Shown here: positions 46,269 through 60,770 of the stretch, piece after piece | Numbering within the stretch: the first letter of the stretch is position 1 | Layout: each line of letters begins with the position of its first letter | NCBI RefSeq assembly: GCF_014898055.3 | Contig: NW_023605194.1 | Location: 65,659,361-65,723,360 of the forward strand | Reading direction: 5' to 3' | From: Talpa occidentalis | Taxonomy: Eukaryota; Chordata; Mammalia; Eulipotyphla; Talpidae | DNA: 64,000 bases | Position numbers and translations under genes: made by a program | Notes under the pieces: model-generated | Database searches by the model: none | Told to the model about the DNA's origin: nothing | Seen by the model: only the letters and a program-made list of their open reading frames with translations

Positions 46269-46826
46269 ATAAATACAAAACTCAGTACAGAAATACAAAG
46301 TCTCAGCAAAGAGATATTTTCAGTTAAAAAAAAGACATGAAAATCATAAATTTTAGAATTAGAAATACAACTGCAATATAAAAACCAATGGATGGGCTCT
46401 ACAACTGAATGAATTAGACAGAGAAAGAACTGATCAACTTGAAACTAGAACAATGGAAATTATCCAACCTAAACAAAAGAGAGAAAATACACTGGAAGCA
46501 AAATTGAACATAACCCCAGGAAGATATATGATTCTTTTTGAAGCAATTGTTGAATGAAATTATTCTCTTTCTTTCTTTCACTTCTAGTTCACTGTATATA
46601 AAAATGAAACATTTTCGTGTATTGATTTTGTAACCTGCCAATTTGCTATACTCATTATTTCAAATAGCTTTTTGATGAAGTCTTTTGAGTATTTTATCCA
46701 TAGTATCAGACCATAGTTTCACTTTTCTGGATTCCTTTTAGTTCATGTTGTTTTCTGATTGCTCTAGCTATAACTAAATTAAACAGAAGTGGATACAGTG
46801 GACTGCTTTGTCTTGATATTGATTTT

Positions 46827-47081
46827 TTTAAAAGATTTATTTATCTATGCATACAAGATCTGGGTGCAGGGGGTGAGACGATTCACCAGAGACAGAGTAG
46901 GGAGCAGAACAGGTGGATGTACTGAAACACACTGCTGAGGGGAGCAGTGCGCAACACAGGAGAGGTCGCTGCACCATGTGGGTTAGCTCCCTGGCTGGCT
47001 GGGGATTCAACTCGTGCTGCAGAAGCCACACATTGTTCCATAATGGTGTGCCTTAACCCCCTGCGCCACTGGGGAGGCCCC
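46827..47081 (-). mobile_element. tRNA-derived SINE, subfamily A
   Basis: Perfect 15-bp duplication cttgatattgatttt (46812-46826 and 47082-47096). Confidence 0.95.
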
Positions 47082-47406
47082 CTTGATATTGATTTTAAAG
47101 GGCAAATTTTCGCCATATTGACTGTAGGTTTGTGATAAATGGGCCTTATTAAGTTGAGATACATTCATTCTATTCCCATCTTGTTTATAGTTTTTATTAT
47201 AAATGAATGCTGAATCTTATCAAATGCTTTCTGTGAATCTATTTCTAGTATAGGATTTTTATCTTTTGTTGATGTAATATTTTCCATTTATTGATTAATG
47301 TATATTAAACCATCCTTGCATCCCTGGGATGCACTTGATGTATATTCTTTGTAATTTATTGTTGAATTCAATTTGCTATTATTTTGTTGAAAATTTTCAC
47401 ATCAGG

Positions 47407-47667
47407 GGCCTCCCCGCTGGCGCAGCGGTTGAGCGCTGGGTTGCGGGGCTGCCCACAGCCTCTGTGTCGCCGGTTCAATCCCCAGCTGCTCCCCGGCCAC
47501 TGGAGGAGGGTCCCACATGGTGTGCAGACCTCTCCTGCCGCCCGCTGCTCCCCTCAGCAGTGTACTTTGGTCCTTCTGCCTGCTCTGCTCCCCGCTCTGG
47601 CTCTGGTGAATGACTATACCCAGTGTTTGCATAAATAAATAAATAAATCTTTTAAAAAAAAAAAAAA
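47407..47667 (+). mobile_element. tRNA-derived SINE, subfamily B, young copy
   Basis: Perfect 18-bp duplication gaaaattttcacatcagg (47389-47406 and 47668-47685). The tail-side half lacks a short ctctcaccctcccgc segment. Confidence 0.96.
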
Positions 47668-48507
47668 GAAAATTTTCACATCAGGTTTCATCAGGAATAT
47701 TGGTCTGTTTTTCTTTTCTTGTGCTGTCTTTATCTGCGTTTTGGTGTTAGAATAGTGTTGATATCATAATATATATTAGGGGGCTTACACTTTTCTTGCA
47801 CTTTTAGAAATAATTCCAGTGAAAATGCCTAAGTTCTTTAAAAGTTGGATAGAATTCTCTTCTAAGGCCATCTGACCCTGAACTTTTGTTTTGGGGAGAT
47901 TTTTGATTGTTTCAATTTCCATAATTGTAATTAATTTATCCAATTCTTCTGTTTCTTCCTGCTTTAATCCTGGTAAGCAATATTTTTCTAGCAATTGTCC
48001 CTTTCTTCAAGGCTATCAAATTTATCATGTATAGTTTACAGTAATTCTCTACGATGCTTTGTACTTCTTTGCCATCTGTGGTAATCTTATTGCTTCCATT
48101 TCTAATTCTATTTATTGTTTATTACCTTTTTTTTTTTTTTGGTTAACCTAGCTAGAGGTTTATGTATTTTGTTTATATTTTCAAATAACTGTTAGTTTCA
48201 TTGATCTTTCATATGATCGTTCGTTTATCTCCACCCTTATTTTTTACAAATTCCTTCCTTCTACTGACTTTGAGTCTTATCTGTTCCTCTTCTACAAGTT
48301 GCTTCAGGTGTAATATTTGGAATTTTTTCTTGCTTCTTAATTTGGGCCTCTACTGCAGTCATCTTCCATCTTAATGCCACTTTGCTGTAATAATAACTTC
48401 GTATCCTTATTTTCATTTGTCTTGAGTAGTTTTTTATTTCTGCTGTAATTTCCTTTTAATTTAATGGCTACTAAAAAACATTGTTTAGTCTCCCTATATT
48501 TATAGTT

Positions 48508-50430
<1,923 letters not shown>

Positions 50431-50439
50431 TTTATAGTT

Positions 50440-51610
50440 GATTTCCAGTTTTATGACATTGTGATCAAAAAGACTAATTGGTATGATGTCAATCTTTGTA
50501 GTTTTATTGACAATGATTTATGCCTTAACACATGGTCTGTTCTTGAAAATATTCCATGTGCACTTGAAAAGAATGTCTATACACTGGTTTTTGGGTGGAG
50601 TGTTCTATAGATACCTGCTAACTTATTTGTTCTAGCTCCTGAATTAAGGCATTGTTTCCTTATTTACTTTTCATCTTGTTGATCTGTCCATAATAGTAAG
50701 TGGAGCATTAAAATCACCTAATATTATGGTATTGCTGTCAATATCTCTATTTAATTCATTTAATAATTGATTCCTTTCTAGATTCCATTTGCTTATAGGA
50801 TTAGCCTGTGCTTGTCTTTAGGGTAAGATGAATTTCCTGTAAACAGGAGAAAGTTTGACTTTAGTTTGTAATCCACTCAACCACTTTATACCTTTCAGTT
50901 CATGAATTCAAGTCTTTTACATTTAAGGTCATTATTGAAACATAAGTGTTTTTTGGCCATTTTTATTTTTCAGTTAGTCTTTTTCTTTTTTTGACTTTTT
51001 TTAAAGGTTCTATTTCCATTTTTTATGTGTTACTTCCATTGACTTTTTCTGAAGGTCCTGCTGAGATTGCTTTGATGGACTATATTTGTGTTTTGATTTC
51101 AAACTCATTTTGAAGGGCCACATTTATACTCTCCTCTTCCTCCATATTGTATAATTTAGGTGTATGTGTTCTACATTTTTGTTTTGTTGCTTTATATAGT
51201 CCCCTTAGTACTTCCTTCATGTCCAATTTAGTGTTGATATATTCTTTTAATTTTTGTTTTTCAGTGATGCTCCTTACCGTTCCTTCTATCTTGAATGATA
51301 ATCCAGGATAAAGGATTCTAGGCTAGAAATCTTTTTTCTTTATTTTGCTCTCCTATCATTTACTTCTTGCTTTTAAGGTTTCTGCCATAGAGTTCACAGG
51401 CAGTCTAAAAGGAGTCCTGTGTAGGAGACAGGTTACTCTTCTTTCCCTCGCTGCTGTAATATTCTGTTTTTGTCATTGACTGTCAAATGTTTTAATATAA
51501 TGTGTCTTGGAGTGTGTAAGTCTGGTAATATTTTGTTTGGAATTCTTTGGGCCTCTTGGATCAACATGTCTTTTTTTATCTTCCAGATTGAGATGGTTCT
51601 CAACAGTTAT
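50440..51610 (-). mobile_element. L1 LINE copy A, endonuclease and ORF1-end region
   Basis: It resumes the L1 after the pseudogene: reverse complement of the ORF2 endonuclease region, then ORF1-like sequence. It is homologous to 56080-57560 in copy B (for example ccagattgagatg at about 51585 and 57535). Confidence 0.75.
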
Positions 51611-51895
51611 CTTTTTCTTTTTAAAAATTATTTTATTTTATTTATTTATGCATACAAAAGCTGGGGTATAAACCAGAGGTGTGGGGGTGGTGATGAGAGA
51701 ATTCACCAGAGATAGTGGGGAGCAGAACAGACAGATCTGCTGAAATACACAGCTGAGGGAAGCAGTGGGTGAGACAGGAGAGGTCTGCTGTACCATGTTG
51801 GTTAGCTCCCTGCCTGGGGATGGAACTCCTGCTGCAGTGGCTGTGGATAGCTTCATAGTGCTGAGAGTTAACCTCTTGTGCCACCAGGGAGGCCC
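51611..51895 (-). mobile_element. tRNA-derived SINE, subfamily A
   Basis: Tail ttattttattttatttattt on the left, head caccagggaggcccc on the right. No clear duplication. Confidence 0.92.
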
Positions 51896-52339
51896 CTGGG
51901 AATATTTTTTGAAAAAAATTCTAATATTTCAGTTGTGCTAGGAAAGAACAATGGAAAAGTACTCTTAAAATTTTTCATTATGAAAAATTTCAAATATATA
52001 CAGTTCTACAGTTAGATTTCTAGGGGTTGTTTTGCTTTAATTTTGTGAACTCATCTGGTATTTGTTATTCCAGGTTTTAAGGGGTGGTTATGTAAACCCT
52101 TTGCTATTTTCTAACATCCATTTTTTAAAATGTAATTTTAATTGCTCTGTTACCTGTTTTATATGTCTACTTCCTTGTCACTTAGCTGTTTTGGGATGAA
52201 AGGCAAATGTTCTTGTTTCCCTGGACATCTAAGCACTCTAGAGTGTCATTAGTAAGATGCTAAATAGTATGGTCTTTCCAATGGGGGACACTAATTAGGT
52301 TTAAATGGTTCAGTGTTATACATTTTAGACCTGAAGCCA
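51896..52339. other. AT-rich intergenic DNA, nothing recognised
   Basis: Sequence between the SINE and the hAT-like element, with no gene and no named repeat that I can support. Confidence 0.5.
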
Positions 52340-54065
52340 TGAAATTTTTCTCTAAAGGGCCAGATAATGTATATTTCAGACTTTGAAGGCCACAAGGAAA
52401 ATTAAATTTTGTAGGCACTTGAATAACAAGAGAAAACACATTTTCTGTAACTTAAAAAATGAAATTAAAAATGTAATGCTGTCAAACTGACTGCTGTAGT
52501 ATACATTTCACATATAAGCATTATTTGCTGGGTCATCTTAGGTTGAATTTATCATGAAGTATTAAGTCTATAGGAAAAAATAATTTCCAAGGCCATTAAT
52601 TACGTAGGAATAATGGTTTAGTATGGTTTCCTATTTCAAAAAATTTCAGTCTTGTCTTTGAACTGAAAAAATAAAAGCAACAAAGCCACTGCTAAGTCAT
52701 CAGAATGCTATGTAATAGGGCAAGTGAAGTATTTTCTGCTTCTACTTTTCACAAAAATTCCTAGACCTGATGATTATTCAATATTCAATTACACATGATA
52801 GATTGAAGCATTTCATGCAAATTAGCTCTTCATGAGTAATTTGAATGCAATCAGTAAGCATAGACTCTAAATGCCTTACATTTTCTAGAGTTTTAGCAAC
52901 TTGTCTAACTAAACCTTTTTCCTACTTCATACATTTTACCTCCATTAAGTGTAACACATCTTAGTGGATCTCCCTTCAGGTTGCATCTAATTAGTGTTTT
53001 CTCAAATTTTTTGGAAATATTGTTGTCTATTGTTGAAGTCTTTAGTGATGTCTAGCACTGGCACCTCAAATAAATATCAGCAACTGAGCAGTAGAGATGT
53101 CTAGAACCAGGGAAAATCACTCAAAATTATTTATCCTTTTTTTTAATTGACTCCTGATATAGTACCAAGATCATCATATCTTTGAATAACTATTCTCAGT
53201 GACTGACTAATAGTCTAAAATATGTTTATTTTCTCTGGGATCATTCCTTCAGCTGTTGCAACCAAATACAGTCTCATTAACTCAGCATCAGTAGCATCTT
53301 TCTTTGTTTGACTAACAGATGAGTCACTTGGAAACTTACTTTATTTGTAACCTCTTTTTCAGTTTTTTTTTTCTTTCAGTTTTTGTTTTTGTGAAGAAAT
53401 TCTGGTGAGATAGTCCATTTGAGATTTTTAATATTTCTAACTACTGCTTTCCTGGCAGTTGTGAATACTATCTGCTTAGTCTAAATTGATATATAATGTG
53501 TTCTTTTAGTACAGATATAGTGTCATTGCATTAAAAAAACACAATGTTTTGTCATCCAATTTCAGAACAAAATAATCTACACTCCATTTTGCCTTGAAAT
53601 GTGATATTTAAGGTTTACTTTTCTTCTTTTCATAATGCATGTGCACTGACAATAAAGACAAAAAAAGATATTCTGGTACAGTGACAAAAGATGGTATTCA
53701 AAACACTATTGCATTATATCTGCATCACTGTAACTTATATGCACCAAGCTAAGCATCGTGCAAAGGGATGAGCATCACATACAGTCTCTCACCACTACTG
53801 GACTCTGCCATTATAGTGGAAGCAGCCATAAACAAGATATGTCCTGATTCCAGTGGGTGTGAGTGAAGCTTTAGCCAATAAAGCTTCATTTATGGAAACT
53901 AAATTTGAATTTCATTTAATTTCCATTTGTCAAAAATATTTTTTCTTTTGATCTTACCCCCAACCATTTAAATAAATGAAAAAAGCATCGTTTTTTTGTT
54001 CATGAGTAATACAAAAACCATCAGTGGGCTGGATTTGATTCATGGGCTATTGTTGTCTACAGACC
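52340..54065 (+). mobile_element. hAT (Charlie-like) DNA transposon remnant
   Basis: The left side carries aaagggccagataatgtata and a degenerate 'ttcagactttgaaggccac'. The right side carries 'tggactctgccattatagtg', 'gaagcagccataaac', 'gggctggatttgattcatgg' and a 'gctattgttgtctacagaccc' end. These are the two ends of a common mammalian hAT group. The roughly 1.2 kb between them has no intact transposase frame. Confidence 0.6.
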
Positions 54066-54122
54066 CAAAGTCTTACTGAATGTGTTTCTTTTGTCTTGCA
54101 CCATTGAGACCCAGAATTTTTT

Positions 54123-54384
54123 TTTAAGATGTATTTATTTATACAAGAACTGGGTACAAGCCAGAAGCGTGGGAGGGTGAGAGGATTCACCAGAGACAGA
54201 GCAGGAAACAGAACAGGAAGACGGACAGAAGACATTGCTGAGGGGAGCAGTGGGTGAGACAGGAGAGGTCTGCCGTGCCATGTGGGTAGCTCCCTGGCTG
54301 ACCTGGGATCGAACCCTCACTGCAGAGGCTGTGGACAGCTTCACAGTGCTGCACTCAACCCGCTGAGCCACCGGGGAGGCCCCT
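54123..54384 (-). mobile_element. tRNA-derived SINE, intermediate between A and B
   Basis: Perfect 15-bp duplication gacccagaatttttt (54108-54122 and 54385-54399). It mixes features: a gggtacaagccagaagcgtg tail side as in B, with an A-like gattcaccagagaca body. Confidence 0.93.
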
Positions 54385-54399
54385 GACCCAGAATTTTTT

Positions 54400-54540
54400 A
54401 AAAAAGATTTATTTTATTTATTTATGCATTCAAGAACTGGGATGTAGGCCAGAGGAATCGGGTGGGGGGTGGGTGAGAGGATTCACCAGAGACAGAGTGG
54501 GCAGCAGAACAGACGGATTGACTGAAATACACTGCTGAGG
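54400..54540 (-). mobile_element. tRNA-derived SINE, subfamily A, 3' half only
   Basis: Tail and distal body only, ending abruptly at cactgctgagg, where an opposite-strand SINE begins without spacer. Confidence 0.88.
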
Positions 54541-54790
54541 GCCTCTCTGGTGGCGCAGCGTTGAGCGCTGGGCTGCAAAGTTCTGCAGCGCCGGTTCGAT
54601 CCCCAGCCGCTGGGTGAGGGTCCCACATGGCGCGCAGACCTCTCCTGCCGCCGGCTGCTCCCCTCAGCAGTGTATTTCAGTCAGTCTGCCTGTTCTGCTC
54701 CCTACTCTGTGTCTGGTGATCCTCTTACCCCTCGCACCTCTGGCCTGCACCAGTTCTTGTATGCATAAATAAATAAATCTTTGGGAAAAA
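54541..54790 (+). mobile_element. Chimeric SINE: B-type head, A-type tail
   Basis: The head is B (gttgagcgctgggctg, gagggtcccacatggcgcgc). After cagcagtgta it changes to A (tttcagtcagtctgcc, ctctggcctgcacc, tatgcataaataaataaatc). The change falls at the same motif where the preceding inverted copy is cut. Confidence 0.85.
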
Positions 54791-54907
54791 AAGCAATTTG
54801 AGCAAGATGGGTATTAATTCATCTTTAAAGGTTTGATAAAAATCATATGTTAAAGCCATCTCTTCTGGTCTTTTTTTTTTTGAAGATTTTTTTAAATTAC
54901 TATTTGA

Positions 54908-55207
54908 GGGCCTCCCTGGTGGCGCAGCGGTTGAGCGCTGGGTTGCGAAGCTGCCCATGGCCTCTGCAGTGCCGGTTTGATCCCCGGCTGCTCCCCGGCC
55001 ACCAGAGGAGGGTCCCACATGGCGCGCAGACCTCTCCTGCCACCTGCTGCTCCCCTCAGCAGTGTACTTCGGTCCTTCTGCCTGCTCTGCTCCCTGCTCT
55101 GACTCTGGTGAATTCTCTCACCCTCCCGCGCTTCTGATTGTACCCAGTGCATGTATAAACAAAACAAACAAACAAATAAATAAAACATGCCTCTATAAAA
55201 AAAAAAT
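54908..55207 (+). mobile_element. tRNA-derived SINE, subfamily B, near consensus
   Basis: Flanked by aaattactatttga / aaattaccatttga (54894-54907 and 55208-55221), inside L1 copy B. Confidence 0.95.
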
Positions 55208-55399
55208 AAATTACCATTTGAATTTCTATGCTTTTGACCTGTCTGTTAAGTTGATCTATTTCTTCCTGGGTTAGTCTTGGTAGATTATATTGATCTAGAA
55301 ATTTGTACATTTATTTTTTGTTGAGTTTATTGGCATATATTTGTTCCTAGTAATTTCTCTTTCATTTGTGATTGTGTTTATTAATGCTCTCTCTCTCTT

Positions 55400-55672
55400 T
55401 TTCTTTAAGATTTATTTATTTATGCATAACAGAACTAGGGTGTAAGCCAGAGGTGCGAGGGATGGGGGTGAGAGGATTCACCAGAGACTGAGTGGGGAAC
55501 AGAACAGGCAGACTGACTGAGATACACTGCTGAGGGGAGCAGTGGCCAAGGCAGGAGAGGTCTGCTGTGCCATGTGGGTTGCTCCCTGGCTGGCTGGGGA
55601 TGGAACTCGTGCTGCAGTGGTTGGCAACAGCTTGATAGCGCTGTCCCTAACCCCTGCACCACCAGGGAGACC
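55400..55672 (-). mobile_element. tRNA-derived SINE, subfamily A
   Basis: Tail taagatttatttatttatgc, head caccagggagaccc. It lies in a ct-rich target, so the duplication is unclear. Confidence 0.92.
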
Positions 55673-56447
55673 CTCTGTCTTTTTTTTTGTTAGCTTTGCT
55701 AGAGGTTTATCTATTTATCTTCTTAGAGAACCAATTCTTAATTTCATTGATTTTGTTGTTATCATCATTTAAAAAAATCTTTTTCATTTATTTCTACTCT
55801 TATTTTTATTATTTCCTTCCTTCTAACTGTGGGTCTTGTTTATTCCCCCTTTTCAAGTTGCTTTAGGTGTACATTAGATTGTTGATTTAGGATTTTTGTT
55901 GCTGCTTTATGTGGGCCTGTATTGCAGTTATCTTCTCCCTTAAAACTGTTTTTACTGTATTCCACAGATTCTGGTAGCTTGTTTGTCTAAAGGTATTTTT
56001 AAATTTCTGCTTTGATTTCCTTTTTTAACCAATAGCGATTAAACAGCATTTGTTTAGTTTCCATGTATTCATTTCCCTTTTTTCCCCTTGTATTGATTTC
56101 GAACTTTATGGCATTATAGTCAGAGAAAACAATTGGTATAGTTTTGATCTTTACAGTTTTGTTTAAAATTGGCTTGTGCCCTAAGATATGATCTATTCCT
56201 GAAAATGTTCCATGTGTACTTGTACAAAATGTGTATGCAGTGGCTTTTGGTTGCAGTGTTCTGTAGATTTCTGCTAGACCTATTTGGTCTAATTCCTCAT
56301 TTAAGGCTATTGTTTCCTTATTTATTCTTTGTCTTGTTGATCTGTCCATAGCTGAATTGGGGTATTAAAGTCTCCTTGTATTATTTTGTTATCACTATCT
56401 CTCTTAAGTTCTGTTATTGTCTATGTATCTTGGTGTTCCTTCATTCA

Positions 56448-56520
56448 GTCATATATATATATATATATATATATATGATCTTTTGTATATATACATATAC
56501 ATACATACATATATATATGA
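56448..56520. repeat. AT-rich microsatellite
   Basis: A pure ta/at run of over 25 bases, followed by a mixed atac/atat stretch, inside L1 copy B. Confidence 0.85.
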
Positions 56521-58880
56521 GTGATATTTTTTCATGTGTTAGACCCTTAATCATAATATATCCACCTCGAGCTCTTATTTACTTTCTTAATTGGAAGTCT
56601 ATTTTATCAAATAAAATGGACTGTATAGCTGTTTTGGTTTTTTATTTTGGTTGTAATTTGCTTGTATAGCTGTCTTCCAGGCTTTTACTCTAAGTCTCTG
56701 CTCTTCTTTGTTGGTAAGATGGGTTTCTTGTAAACAACAGAAGGTTTACGTTTGTTTTGAAATTCATCCAGCCACTCTGCATCTCTACATCTTTTGACGG
56801 TGAATTCAGGTCTTTTACATTTAACGTTATTGAGACTCAAGTACTCATTTTCATTTTGTTATTTTTTTGTTTTCTTGTTTTGTCTTATCTTTTTTTATTT
56901 TTTGAGGACTCTTATTATATTTTTTGTGTGTTCATTTCCTCTGTTTCATGTGTTACTGTTATTAATTTTTGTTTCAGTTTCTACTGAGGTTAGTCTAGGA
57001 TGGGTTATTTGAATGACCTGTTAGATTTTCTGGTCTCTGACTTTTTCTGATGGACCACATTGTTCTTCTCCCCTTCTCCCCATCTCCATCTTCCCTTCCA
57101 TCTCCTCCCCTTCTTCCCCCTTCTATGTTAACTTACTTAGGTTATCTGTAGCCTTGATATTTGCTGTTCTGTTGCTCTATAATAATTACTGTCCTAGATT
57201 TTGTTTCATGCGAGGCTTGGTGTTGATAAATTCTTTTAGTTTTGCTTTTCAGTGATGTGCTTTACTCTTCCTTCTGTCTTGAATGTTAATCTTATTGAGT
57301 AGAATCTTTTTCTATAAGTAATTTAAATAACTCCTTCCAGACCCTTTGTGCCTATAATGTTTTTCCTAAAAAGTCTGCTGACAGTCTGACTGGTCCTTTT
57401 TCTCTTGATGTTTTTAAATATTCTGTCCTTGTCATTGGTTTTCAACAGCTTTATCATAATGTGTCTTAATGTATGTCTGTCTGGTATTTTGTTTGGAGGT
57501 ATTTGGGTCTGTTGGGTCATATCTGTTTTTTTCCCAGATTGAGATGATTTTTCAGCAATTATTTCTTTAAATGAAATTTATGCCTTTTTCTTCTTCTGCA
57601 ACTCCCATGATTTGGACATTCTCTTGAAGTTGTCCCAAACAACTTTGTTTGAGTTCACTAGTTCTTTCCATTGCTTCCGTTTGTCTGCAGTTGAGGCTTT
57701 CAATGGTATTTTTCAAAAGTCAGCTATAGTAGCTGCTGCATATTTTCTTTAACTTACTCTGTTGCTTTATAGCCTGTTTTTTTTTTTTTTTGATTACCAT
57801 ATGCATTGTTAGAACTGTCACCTTGAACCCCCCTTCTGCCATGTTGTTCAGGTCTGCTGGGTTGGGGCTCCTCTCAGGGTGTTTTTGCTCTGGCATTCGT
57901 GGTGCCATTTTAAATTTTGTAAGGCTTGTAACAGGAATAGATTTTCAGACTGCAGTCTTCACACCAGGTGAAGTAATCTTAGGACTGGTATGGGCAAGGG
58001 GTAATAGGTCTAAAGGAGGACTAGGGCAGTAGGGAGCCAAAGGGTCATCTCCAGGAAACTCAGGCATTCAAACTTCCTTTTGCACTGTGGGCGCTAGAGT
58101 TGTGTGGTAGGGATCCACAGCAATTGCTTTTTTTTAGGTCAGCTCCTCAGTTTTATTGTTTCTTAGAGTCTTGTGTACACTCTAGTCTAATTTTAAGCAC
58201 TAGATGCAGCACTGGGCATGGATGTAGGTGATAAGGGGTCACAGGCTGGGAGTTTTTTTTTTTCCAGCACAGATCCTTAATCCTTGATGTTTGCTCCTGT
58301 TCATTGACAGGTGCTTGAGCTCTAATTTGTTCAAGCATTCCTTTGGTTTGGTTTTAATATTGGGCTGTTGCAGGGTGCTAGGTGTTTTAAATGGCCCAGG
58401 CTTGGCTGAATGATATCCTTGTCTATGAGGAGACGTAGGTGCTTTGACCTGCTTCTCCCTGACAAGTCAAGCTCCATCTGTTATATATTCGGAGGTGCAG
58501 AGTCAAGCCACTGTTCCTTGCTCTGCCATACACCATGCCACTCTCCAACAATGCACCCTCTGTGCTGTATGCCACCTCATACACCCCTTTAGGCAGTGCA
58601 GTGCTGGGTCCTGGGAGTCTGTGCTCTTGGCATGTGCCCTAGTCAACAACTATAAGGGACTCTGCATAGCAGCTGCCACTCCCTCTTGTGGGTTGTACTG
58701 CTCTTTTATCACTACAAGAAAGTTCACAAAAAGTTTTTCCTGCCCCTTTCCACCAAACAGTTGCTCCTGGTTGGTTCTTTCATTGTCAGCGGTTTTGGCT
58801 TTTGTTTTACTTCAAATTAGTTGTGATTGTTTGGAAGAGGTGAGTCAGGCATCTTCACTCTGCTGCCATCTTCCAGATCT

Positions 58881-59203
58881 CTTCACCCAGGACTTTTTAG
58901 GGTTGCTACCACAAATAGACTTCTTTCCTGAAAAAGGCCCCTGATGACAATCATACGGCCCTGGAAAATCCAACATTGGTTTGTATTTCACTCCATCACT
59001 ATGCCTGGCCAATTCTCTGTTTCACACTATTCAGCCCCAGACAGCTCAGTAGATGATCTGCTGTAACATCCCACAGCATTATCAACATTTGTCCCAGATG
59101 GAGCTCCCTCGTCTAGGTATATATTCTATCCATAATGTGTTCCTTGAGCAAAGGTCTAATACTACACCCACAACACTGGTTCTTTGTTTCATCTGAGATT
59201 GGG
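58881..59203. other. Intergenic DNA, nothing recognised
   Basis: Unique sequence between the 5' end of L1 copy B and the next SINE. No gene or named repeat. Confidence 0.5.
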
Positions 59204-59221
59204 GCACAGAGCAATGATTTT

Positions 59222-59538
59222 TTTTTTTTAAAGATTTATTTATTTATGCATACAAGAACTGGGGTACAGGTCAGAGGTGTGGGGGATGAGAGGATTCACC
59301 AGAGACAGAGTGGTGCATATGACTTTGTGCATATGTCATTCACATGTATGCAGAGACAGAGTGGGGAACAGAACAGGCAGACTGACTGAAATACACTGGT
59401 GAAGGGAGCAGCGGGCGAGTCAGGAGAGGTTTGCTTTGCCATGTGGGTAGCTCCCTGGCCAGGGATTGAACTCGTGCTGCAGTGGCTGTGAATTGCTTCA
59501 TAGGTTGAGTCTTAAACCCTTGCGCCTCCAGGGAGGCC
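59222..59538 (-). mobile_element. tRNA-derived SINE, subfamily A, carrying a templated insert
   Basis: Flanked by agcaatgattttt / agccatgattttt. The body is split by 38 extra bases at 59314-59351, flanked by a 13-bp duplication agagacagagtgg (59301-59313 and 59352-59364). Confidence 0.93.
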
Positions 59539-59756
59539 CACAAAGCCATGATTTTTAATCCTTGCTGAACATTTGTTCATCTGGGCAGCATGAAAAATAG
59601 ATTCACTTAACAAACTGGGGAGAATTGAGTACTACATTTAAAAAAAAAAGTACTGCTTTCATATGGTTCAAATAAAATAATGATACAAATGATATTCATT
59701 GAGAAGTCTTAGTCCCACTTCATCTATCTCAGAGGCCCCTATAGTTTACAACTTTT

Positions 59757-60033
59757 TTTAAAATTTTTTTTTAGAAGATTTATTTATCTATTCATACTAG
59801 CATTGGGTACAGTCAGAAGCACGGGAGGGTGAGAGAATTCACCAGAGCCAGAGCGGGGAACAGAACAGGCAGACTGACGAAATACACTGCTGAGGGGAGC
59901 AGCAGGCACGGCAGGAGAGGTCTGCGTGCCATATGGGACCCTTGCCGGCGGCTGGGGATTGAACCAGCACTGCAGAGGCTGTGGGCAGCTTTGCAGCCCC
60001 AGTGCTCAACTGCTGTGCCACCAGGGGAGGCCC
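59757..60033 (-). mobile_element. tRNA-derived SINE, subfamily B
   Basis: Flanked by tagtttacaactttt / tagtttaccactttt (59742-59756 and 60034-60048). Confidence 0.95.
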
Positions 60034-60377
60034 TAGTTTACCACTTTTATACTTCTCGTGTGTGTTACACAATTATTTATGCAAGTAAAAATAAATCATA
60101 TTATCATTTTCTCCCTTTCTTACACTATGGGAAAATATTTTGTCCACTCTTCTGCATCTTGCTTTTTAAAAATCTAATATATCCTAGAAATTTCCTATAT
60201 GGGTATGTAGAGAACTTCTTTGTTTTTTACATTTATGCCCTACTCCATTGTGAAGAAGTATAGTAGTTTAACCAGTATTCATAAGTAGATATTTAAGTTA
60301 TTTCCAAATTCTTGCCATTACAAACAGTGCCACATGTCTAACTTTGTGCATATGTCATTCACATGTATGCAGGTACC

Positions 60378-60770
60378 TTGGCCTATTTGGGCTTCTATGA
60401 TGGGCCGCTACCATAGCCTGGGTGGCTTATAAATTTATTTCTCACAGTTCTGGCAACTGGGAAGTATAGGAGCAAGACAGATATATTCAGTGTCTGGTTA
60501 GGGACCACTTTCTGATTTCTATGTCCTCACATGGCAGAAGAGGAGAAGGGAGATCTCTGAGGTTGCTCTGTCTCACACTCTCTCGTTTTGTTTTTCTGGA
60601 GTATATCTTGAAAGGGCATCTCATTTTTGATATCTTTAACTTTATGACCTAATCAGCTTCCGGAGGCCTCACTTCCAAATGCTATCACATTGAGGATTAG
60701 GTTTTAACATATGCATTTTTGGGGGGGACACACACATACAACCTATAATTGCAGGTATTCCTATAGAATC
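60378..60770 (+). mobile_element. Old interspersed repeat, family uncertain
   Basis: It contains gggtggcttataaatttatt, tctcacagttctggcaactg, tgtcctcacatggcagaaga, tatgacctaatcagcttccg and a ggttttaacatatgcatttt / ggggggacacacac end. This is a pattern common in mammalian genomes, but I cannot name its class with confidence. Confidence 0.5.

Larger units (their letters stand above)
45461..48507 (-). mobile_element. L1 LINE copy A, ORF2 reverse-transcriptase region
   Basis: Reverse complement of L1 ORF2. Broken frames include an LPGLKQEETEELDKLI-like stretch near 47940. It is interrupted by SINEs at 45996-46268, 46827-47081 and 47407-47667, and at 48507 by the RBMX pseudogene. Confidence 0.8.
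54791..58880 (-). mobile_element. L1 LINE copy B, ORF2 N-terminal part through 5' end
   Basis: From right to left on the minus strand: 5'UTR with a gatggcagcagagtgaag start near 58870, a broken ORF1 (RHTLRHIMIKLLKTNDKDRI at about 57450), a recognisable ORF2 endonuclease end (AEIYRTLQPKATAYTF, GTFSGIDHILGHK, at 55999-56349), and the start of the RT region (QYNLPRLTQEEIDQLNR at about 55290; DFYQTFKDELIPILLKL at about 54830). It is interrupted by SINEs at 54908-55207 and 55400-55672. ORF2 encodes the endonuclease/reverse transcriptase that also mobilises SINEs; here it is dead. Confidence 0.85.

Noticed and set aside
56448..56520. AT repeat as a possible origin or matrix attachment site
   Set aside because: It is a simple microsatellite within dead L1 sequence; nothing else supports a function.
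58444..58944. 166-codon plus-strand ORF
   Set aside because: It runs antisense through the 5'UTR of L1 copy B and has no independent support.
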